Origin: Bacteroidaceae bacterium
Lineage (GTDB): Bacteria > Bacteroidota > Bacteroidia > Bacteroidales > Bacteroidaceae
DNA length: 64,000 bases
Assembly: GCA_024688885.1 (NCBI GenBank)
Contig: JAILDV010000030.1
Location: 59,935 to 123,934 of the forward strand
Reading direction: 5' to 3'
The translations under genes were made by a program, and so were the position numbers. Shown one piece after another: positions 59,701 through 64,000 of this stretch. The first letter of the stretch is position 1. Each line of letters starts with the position of its first letter. The notes under the pieces are model-generated. The model saw only the letters and a list, made by a program, of their open reading frames with translations, made no database searches and had not been told where the DNA came from.

Positions 59701-60184
59701 TTTCGTAGTCTCTCACCAGTGTTCCCGTTTCAGGATACCAGCCACCTGCACCAGGCTGGAAGGTTGGTGCTTGTGAGTCGTACTCGAATAGTCCAACTAG
59801 CTCTACGTCCTGCTCCGGCATCATATAATCGAAGGATTGATCATAGGAATAAATTATATTGAGGGGCGCATCGTTGGCTGTCCAGCCTTTCGTCTTATAT
59901 CCCTGTAAATAAGGACTTATATTAATTCTTATACCTGGGGCAACCATCGTTTCGATGACGTCAAGTGTGTCTGTCGCATACTTTTCGTAATTTGGATTCC
60001 CGTATCGGTCATATCCGCCAGTTTCCTGATAGATGGTGACATATGTTCTTACCGCTCCTGCGGGAAGGATCTTTATGCGCAGACGATGCTTGACGGCAGA
60101 CTGCTGTCCTTCGTTGTCGCTGCTTTGTGCTATTGCCGTGAGTGTCATGAGGCACAACAGGCATAAACTGAATATCTTTTTCAT
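53768..60184 (-). CDS. Giant multidomain exported surface protein
   Basis: 2138 aa; signal peptide ends near residue 19 (L-T-A-I-A-Q). An N-terminal leucine-rich-like segment (about 190-330: V-L-P-S-T-I-Q-K-L-G-L-R-S-F-E-G-T-K-V) resembles the BspA repeat. Then come many beta domains with carboxypeptidase-regulatory-like patterns, a helical/coiled part (about 1325-1640), a hydrophobic glycine-rich stretch (about 1598-1635), a cysteine-rich knot (about 1655-1690, six Cys in C-x5-C-x4-C-x2-C-x4-C spacing), D-P-S-G-F-V-Y-E-G-I-A-A-N-R-L-E-G-V-T, a chitobiase-type C-terminal module (about 2010-2085) and the tail G-I-Y-I-R-N-G-R-K-I-V-I-K. It follows the BspA-like gene by 28 bp. Function unknown; adhesin or matrix role is inference. 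Confidence 0.78.
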   Translation of the reverse strand: MKKIFSLCLLCLMTLTAIAQSSDNEGQQSAVKHRLRIKILPAGAVRTYVTIYQETGGYDRYGNPNYEKYATDTLDVIETMVAPGIRINISPYLQGYKTKGWTANDAPLNIIYSYDQSFDYMMPEQDVELVGLFEYDSQAPTFQPGAGGWYPETGTLVRDYEKGGSTFPSNFNIDEDKDKVLRYVLAGTISDTYYIGQFANCQVYDLSRTTHTEIGGYGNLRLNGITINEIVLPSTIQKLGLRSFEGTKVQTLTCFAVTPPEVYGEMQYVYDENGWYIIVDETTGEYKKEFKQRVFDKDLDMVVRVPAEAVALYQIADGWKNYTILPMDQNFVDLKLNLMASPNEATLAQYKNMSVELTNRNTGQTKRLLMNGRNTYEFRYLPENTVYSVALRNSRGVEIAKIDNVFIENKNVELTFDRLKTIHNLSVNLTEDNAPVDPSFFNNTWLTSTGEYIARGAAVDNMIEGEELRYVLSFGRDLAMKYQQPDTLTTIVGQSADNIAIELEPIASTQATITVIDSQTQRGIEGATVQVTQVLASGEYGKSVTLKTGSNGKASGEVLKTWNDIRISASMYGDRSVLADMAESTDVSVVFSPADGTNILLSHTWQPAVVDGETAKIEQAYSEGRSLQYEFTNLDTGEKIDKFLANYPNYTLYEALPEGTRVGIKASSPTGTIEPVEVEGVVDANGKVAVTLPIVERGIIRVKYTKSESNKPAVLVFNNETGELMKKQPFGDYLTQNISSLPAGNYFVAAMSQGMQYRGINSKAQLELYNADKDYVSKEVSVGDGQISEVSFYKVPMTMTQLESNLSERSARFGKTTATVGTNIGINVKVAFEGLKERYAGANYDDSRYPTDCKLEFYVPQGFTCPTAYRSQRFYKTGSYRSGDVWIQSETMTTDDLIKNPVPIISSSVSMVGATSEWDETERKLTIDWPHYDEGGKMQLSMIPTLSNSFTPEMYLTYTLDGKEYREMLESNTIEISKSGINVPELIVTPTFKVSGTAMYLEEEADDNASRLRKSHGTALARPAVFYTEKVYQVIVMDGDQMIGKAQINSNGEWKADCTLPNPKVQSKHHIWAKIAPSGLLSETLMGSLAISGAKELNPSFSYNTEAKDLTYDPNGVIPLSVKMSFFNHHPVHLINQEVLFDFVNDKATPSSYGYSNEEGYNTDFTFEINLSNNDPTKVYAVALHIWTEGPDGGEVITMAHYNERKNCWIAYEKFNTRNIPTGVFVEPFWHSEIIGSRESLDEAISESFDAIFKPKEDTEYAGTLKQLMAQVKLAIDKNDITLAPSWEVLSAATDALFRYDGLDIETDFAASPFRKASSGTYSEEDIAELEQRIKEIEEQTAVLRSYFEREGLNINELDKLVDGFTIGKADGLTPEELLAEGYMEVLLDDGTKVYLRTDDGWSYVDFKQNLVFSVTAESAELSRKMMKVSGSPEWQALVETTADLLDKLQKSIGLLSDATDAAIKFFQGICDTYLKTMKAQQATIKACEKLPGISGYVKWWEACAKYEATRSTMASFSRIKGWLTKFKLGDGVCTLASIISYVQNCAKFGQHGAELIGIYHRLPEVCPDDQADADQLRSTLNSFAFWATGYHVATISGDLVSIYAGLAGLAGLVETGGTSFVGCVFTIGKIALSLAFDGYYDAKYKENIDDINYCLKFLECDKKKTCKQRGDCPKCVNTGECPEWPKRKKGPFPPQSDGTLDPSGFVYEGIAANRLEGVTTTVFYKKTTKNQFGDDVEKTIMWDAENYGQINPQLTDENGEYGWMVPTGLWQVKYEKPGYQTEYSDWLPVPPPQLDVNQPMTQMSQPVVSSVKATQNAVQFTFDKYMRVKTLTDANIMLTKGTEKVEGAVEIVNAQGDGDFALSNKARFVPFTPLPAGQTITLTVKGDVESYAGVAMGSTYTQDFDVVAEVEQIVADSAVHVIFDQDTQFTVQALPAAAAAGKKANVRVLSDIIASVDANEITFDAEGKAMLTLTGEAHGTTGVILQMQDDADVSRTVIVNVKDEGDFICPMPVANYSPGTELKAGTLIELSCELPEAVIYYTLDGSCPCTTGSSSVIKYEGPIALTDDLTIKAIAMAPGYADSDISEFAFVVTAISDIPVTYKVPTSTYTLTGVKVNDTDKLQKGIYIRNGRKIVIK

Positions 60185-60212
60185 AACTCTTTATATTAAT
60201 AAGGTGTATGAC

Positions 60213-63200
60213 TTACTTGATGACTATCCTGCCGTTCTCGATGTAGATGCCTCGTTGCGGCATGTTTACAGGTTGACCACTCAGGTTGAAGAGACCGCTG
60301 GCGCGCATGGGCTGTGCTGTCTCTACATTGTCAATGGCAGTAGGATCGGCATTACCCAATTCGATGACGAAGCGCTTCGTGAGGGTGGCGGGTTCGTTAA
60401 CGGTAAAGGTGTAGGGTTCAGAGAGGAGGGTGCGTGTCTGCTCTTCGTTGTCGATGAGCCACACCTCTTCGCTGCTCTTCGTATCAAGCGTGAGGGTGTA
60501 GGTACCAGCCTCAGGCACTTTCATACCGAGACTGACGACACCATTGTCCAGTGGACGTTCGTTGATGGCATAGGCCAATCCACCTGACTGGGTGTAGAAC
60601 TCGATGGTCTGATCGTTCTCGTTGCTCATCTTCGGTGCGTCGCGTCCGATGTCATAGCGCAGCGTTGCCTCGGAATTGATGACGAAACGGGTGCGGTCTT
60701 TCTTAATTACTTTTTCCGGGTCTACAGATTTATCGGGATCTACAGTTCCCATAGAGAGAATGAGGTTATATACCGTACGGTTCATATTCTTCTCAGCACG
60801 TCGGACGGCCTTCCGACCGTTAGCTTCTGCGTCCTTCACAAAAGTCTTGCTGTTCTGTCGGCGGTCGGCACTGAAAGTGATGCTCTCCACACCGTCGGGT
60901 GCCTGAATGAAGATGCCGTGCATGGGGTCGATTACTGCCTCGTCGTCGAGGGCACTCCAGGCTTTCCATCCATAGTCCCAACTATCGGACATAAAAACGA
61001 GCATGGGTCCGTCGTAGTCAACGCCACGAATGTCGAGGAAGGCGGGATAGGGCATTCCGATGAAGTTCCAGTTGCGGTTGTGTGGAAACTCTCCTGGATA
61101 GTGTTTCAGTGGCAAAGTTACGTCTTCGGCAGTGGTGAAGTAGTTGTTGCCACCCTCGTGTGAACGGAAGTGCAGAAAACTGTATTCTTTTCCCCATTCG
61201 TGTTTTTGGTCATTCCAATAGGGTGTCTGATCGCCTACGTAGGCATAGCCCTGACCTGCCAGAAGTGTCTCGTCGGAACCGATTTTTACCCAAATATTGT
61301 CGAAATTACCTGCCGCACGGGCTCCACTGTCGTAACGGTAGATGGCATAGGGCGTGTTGGGTCTTTCAGGAACGATGTCACTCATTCGAACATCAAAGGC
61401 AGGAGTAAAGAACTGACTAGCCTGAAACTTACAGTTCACATCGATCTGGTCAATCGTAGTCGTGCCTCGATTGATGAAAGTCTGGAACTTATAGGAGGTG
61501 AACCACCACTGGTCGGCGGGGTCGAATTCCATCTTGAACGTCCCCACGTGGAACGTGGCTCCATCTTCCACGCTTAATCGCGGGTGGTGATCGCTCTGTG
61601 CAGTCACGTCGTAGTTACCCCAGGTTTCATACAATTCCACATCGTATTTCCCTACTTGCAGTCCGCTTTCAGGAGTGATGGCCGACTGACCGGCAATAGT
61701 AAGCAGACCTGAGGATATTTCGCCTTCAAGAGGCAAGATTTCATTTACCACTTTGAAATCGTTGTGAGCTTTATAGGTCTCTAACGATGGGGCTGGGACA
61801 TAGAGTGTGCGGTGGCGTGTACCTTCAAAGAATACGTTTCCCTTCACGTATGGCGGCATCAAAGCGCGGCAGATGAGGGTGGCATCTTTCTTGTTCGAAC
61901 GCTCGTCGTCCATGGGAAGCCCCTCGAGGACAATAATTGTGGAGGGTAAATCCAACAGCGTAAGACTGTCGGAGCCGAATGCGCGTTCACCGACGCTTGT
62001 CACACCCTCGGGCACTACGACTTGCTTCAGCTTGGTGCCGCTGAAGGCGCGGTTCTCAATTGTCTTCAGCTTCGAGGGGAGCTTTATCTCCTCCAAGGGC
62101 ACACCAGCGAAACTGCCGAAGCCAATGAAGGTGACGCCGTCTGGTATATCGACATGCGTGAGCGGGCATTGATTGAAGCAGCCTTCCACACCGCGTCCAA
62201 TGTAGGTGACGGTGGAGGGGATGTTGACCTCCTTGAGGCTGGTGCAGCGGTTGAAGGTGCCCTTGAGGTAGCGTATGCCTTCTGGCAGATGGATGCTTTC
62301 GAGAGCTGAGCAGTAGTAGAAAGCATTTTCCTGAATGCTGTCAACCGTCTCGGGTATCGTAACACTTTTCAGGTTTTTGCAGGCACGGAAAGCATCGTTG
62401 GGAATGATGTGGCAGTTCTTGGACCATACCACTTCTTCTATTTTCGATTCATAGAACACGTATTCGCCCACCTTCGTCACATGATCGGGGATGACGGCCT
62501 TGGTAAACGATTCAACACCTTCATATGCATATTTACCTATCTCGGTGACTGTGGCCGGCAGGTCTATGCCAGGAATGCGAGTATGGCTGAAGAAGTAACT
62601 GGGTAACTCCGTGAGGTCTTGGGGCAGGCGCACCGATTCGAGCGATTCACAATGCCAAAGTGTGCTGGTACCAATCTCATTCTTATCCTTCAGTCCGTCA
62701 GAGAAGACAAAACTCTTCAATGACTTACACTCACCAAAGACGGCATCTCCCACAATTTTCACACCATCAGGCAGAGTAAACGACTCAAATCCTGTGTTTC
62801 GAAAACAGCCATCCGTGAGTTCCTGAAGTCCCTTAGGAAGTGTTACCTGTTTTAGCGCTGTACAGTTGCGGAAAGCTTGATTACCCAGGGTGTTCAACGA
62901 TTCAGGCAGGACGATGGATTGCAAAGCAATGCACTCATAGAATGCGCTATTTCCAATCTCGGTCACTCCCTTGGGCAAAGTGATTTCCTTCAGACAATTG
63001 CAATATTGGAAAGCACAATTCCCTACTTTAGTCACCGTCTGCGGAATGTCGATGTGCTCCAACTTCTTACAGTTACTGACGAAATACTGAGGGATAGACG
63101 TCAGAGCGGGCGGCATAACGATGTCTGTGAGGATTTCACATTTCTCAATACACCCGCTTCTCAGCTCCGTTGCTGCCGTAGGGAGGATTACTTTCGTCAG

Positions 63201-63509
63201 TTTCTTCTGATTGCTGATGTTCAGTTCGGGGCCACATTCGGCAGCAAGCCCGCTGACATCAAGCATCTGCAAGTTGGTCAACTGGTTACGAATGACATTG
63301 TAATCATCCGCGTTGAGTACACCTGAGATGGTGAGTTCCGTAATATCCGAAAGCTCACCAAGTTCCTCAATCTTCTCTTGGATTTTCACAAACAGCGTGC
63401 CGGCTTCTTCGACATTCACCGTCACCTTCAGATCCAATTGGGCCATCGCCAGCCCTGGCATTATTGTCAGCAGGGCAAGTAGCGCGACAAGTCGGGTTCT
63501 TTTTATCAT
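60213..63509 (-). CDS. BspA-like leucine-rich repeat surface protein
   Basis: 1098 aa with a signal peptide (A-M-A-Q, residue 23). About twenty BspA/Treponema-type LRR_5 units fill residues about 95-590, each of the form I-x-x-x-A-F-x-x-C-x-x-L-x-x-I-x-L-P-x-x-V-T-x-I. A beta-rich C-terminal half (about 600-1050) contains Trp-rich strands (WNFIGMPYP). It ends in R-G-I-Y-I-E-N-G-R-I-V-I-K, the tail shared with its neighbours and typical of proteins sorted to the surface in this group. BspA relatives bind host proteins such as fibronectin in oral species; the ligand here is unknown. Transcribed from TAACTTTG at 63633-63640 (leftward). Confidence 0.88.
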   Translation of the reverse strand: MIKRTRLVALLALLTIMPGLAMAQLDLKVTVNVEEAGTLFVKIQEKIEELGELSDITELTISGVLNADDYNVIRNQLTNLQMLDVSGLAAECGPELNISNQKKLTKVILPTAATELRSGCIEKCEILTDIVMPPALTSIPQYFVSNCKKLEHIDIPQTVTKVGNCAFQYCNCLKEITLPKGVTEIGNSAFYECIALQSIVLPESLNTLGNQAFRNCTALKQVTLPKGLQELTDGCFRNTGFESFTLPDGVKIVGDAVFGECKSLKSFVFSDGLKDKNEIGTSTLWHCESLESVRLPQDLTELPSYFFSHTRIPGIDLPATVTEIGKYAYEGVESFTKAVIPDHVTKVGEYVFYESKIEEVVWSKNCHIIPNDAFRACKNLKSVTIPETVDSIQENAFYYCSALESIHLPEGIRYLKGTFNRCTSLKEVNIPSTVTYIGRGVEGCFNQCPLTHVDIPDGVTFIGFGSFAGVPLEEIKLPSKLKTIENRAFSGTKLKQVVVPEGVTSVGERAFGSDSLTLLDLPSTIIVLEGLPMDDERSNKKDATLICRALMPPYVKGNVFFEGTRHRTLYVPAPSLETYKAHNDFKVVNEILPLEGEISSGLLTIAGQSAITPESGLQVGKYDVELYETWGNYDVTAQSDHHPRLSVEDGATFHVGTFKMEFDPADQWWFTSYKFQTFINRGTTTIDQIDVNCKFQASQFFTPAFDVRMSDIVPERPNTPYAIYRYDSGARAAGNFDNIWVKIGSDETLLAGQGYAYVGDQTPYWNDQKHEWGKEYSFLHFRSHEGGNNYFTTAEDVTLPLKHYPGEFPHNRNWNFIGMPYPAFLDIRGVDYDGPMLVFMSDSWDYGWKAWSALDDEAVIDPMHGIFIQAPDGVESITFSADRRQNSKTFVKDAEANGRKAVRRAEKNMNRTVYNLILSMGTVDPDKSVDPEKVIKKDRTRFVINSEATLRYDIGRDAPKMSNENDQTIEFYTQSGGLAYAINERPLDNGVVSLGMKVPEAGTYTLTLDTKSSEEVWLIDNEEQTRTLLSEPYTFTVNEPATLTKRFVIELGNADPTAIDNVETAQPMRASGLFNLSGQPVNMPQRGIYIENGRIVIK

Positions 63510-63632
63510 ATGCTTTAGGTTTTATGTTGTTGTTTTTTGTACGGTTTTGGAATACGGTTCGGAATGAGACGCATATATTTGCAAGTTGACGGAATAATCA
63601 CCCCCTAAAAAGAAAACAGTAAATTGTTGGGG

Positions 63633-63640
63633 CAAAGTTA
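63633..63640 (-). promoter_or_regulatory. -7 box of the BspA-like/giant protein operon
   Basis: Leftward TAACTTTG, about 124 nt before the ATG at 63509. Confidence 0.65.
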
Positions 63641-63792
63641 GTAAATAATATGATTTAGAGTGTTTCATATTCACAGAAATGTATTTCATATTCATAGAAA
63701 AACATGTTACACTACATACCTGTGGAAAATGTATCATCTGTAACAACGGGAAAGGACAAATCATCCTTCCCCGCTGCTTATATTTACAAGCC

Positions 63793-64000
63793 TCATCTTC
63801 TTCTGATGAGAACCTTGCGTCTGTTCACGATGTAGTAGCCATCTGCCAAGCCATCCAAACTTTCTGACTTGCTGCGCACCTTGATGCCCTGCAGGGTGTA
63901 GATGTCGGCAGGTGCCACATTAGCGTCGATGGATGTGATGCCTACTGGTACGGAAACGGTCAACTTACCATTCACATAGGTGATGTCGTAGTTGGCTGCT
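63793..64000 (-). CDS. C-terminal fragment of an exported protein with MBG-like domain, truncated by the window edge
   Basis: The frame is open to the right edge; only the last 68 residues are seen. They begin A-A-N-Y-D-I-T-Y-V-N-G-K-L-T-V, the usual end of an MBG (beta-rich surface) repeat, followed by a sorting-type tail (I-Y-T-L-Q-G-I-K-V ... G-Y-Y-I-V-N-R-R-K-V-L-I-R-R-R). A short in-frame GTG at 63975 is not the real start. It is the third surface protein in this leftward run, so the cluster continues past the window. Confidence 0.75.
   Translation of the reverse strand, partial: AANYDITYVNGKLTVSVPVGITSIDANVAPADIYTLQGIKVRSKSESLDGLADGYYIVNRRKVLIRRR

Overview
The window looks like a chromosomal segment of a Bacteroidales bacterium, most likely Prevotella-like. 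The evidence is the recurring TAnnTTTG promoter box (usually TACCTTTGC) upstream of most transcription units, few strong Shine-Dalgarno sequences, secreted glycoside hydrolases of families 98 and 97, a TonB/HmuY-type surface uptake locus, BspA-like leucine-rich surface proteins, a DUF4491 protein, and secreted proteins ending in a G-[IY]-x-NGRK-x-x-x-K type tail. No insertion sequence, prophage, CRISPR array or rRNA operon was seen. Three tRNA genes are present.

Layout: a 5'-truncated sodium-dependent (NSS) transporter and a convergent GH98 enzyme (1-4.8 kb); pta and ackA, split by a GxxExxY gene carried between 29-bp perfect inverted repeats, then a topoisomerase IV A subunit (5.4-11 kb); an unknown envelope protein with an S41 peptidase, and tRNA-Leu (11-13.3 kb); a leftward block with an FMN/FAD lipoprotein reductase, a K/E/V-rich repetitive protein, murF, cdaA (c-di-AMP synthase) and folP (13.4-19.4 kb); a rightward LptF/G-like permease, ribBA, an aspartate aminotransferase and a large unknown exported protein (19.6-26.5 kb); fabI and tRNA-Met(CAU); a 1.6-kb gene-free tract full of tandem repeats (27.8-29.4 kb); a BASS transporter, a small exported protein, a LuxR-type regulator divergent from mutY, and DUF4491 (29.4-33.5 kb); a lipoprotein, HmuY-like lipoprotein and TonB receptor locus (33.6-37.3 kb); a seven-gene aromatic acid/aromatic amino acid operon (iorA, iorB, two paaK, aminotransferase, ACT protein, thioesterase; 37.5-44.6 kb) followed by tRNA-Phe; a sodium:solute symporter, a MaoC-like protein and rplS (45-48.1 kb); GH97 divergent from uxuAB (48.7-53.7 kb); and a leftward run of giant exported surface proteins (53.8 kb to the right edge).

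The aromatic operon reads as an interconversion pathway: aryl-acetate to aryl-acetyl-CoA (PaaK), to aryl-pyruvate (IorAB), to amino acid (aminotransferase). It could run either as reductive synthesis of Phe/Tyr/Trp from scavenged arylacetates or as fermentative release of arylacetates. uxuAB with GH97 suggests use of plant or host glycans rich in uronic acids and alpha-linked sugars.

The most unusual content is non-coding. First, a family of intergenic palindromic elements has a conserved CCATGCGG or CCATCCGG core, with arms made of 7-bp tandem repeats whose sequence differs from copy to copy (GTGAAAA, TTCCTCA, TTCCTAA, GGAGTTA, GTACGAT). Second, such heptad tracts sit directly upstream of the TAnnTTTG box of at least eight unrelated genes. 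Third, tandem arrays of unrelated sequence share a 23-bp period (24 bp in one case). Fourth, an identical 31-bp G/C-rich palindromic element is carried in frame, as LPLGGVGGGS, in two unrelated proteins. All functional assignments come from reading the sequence; no database search was run.
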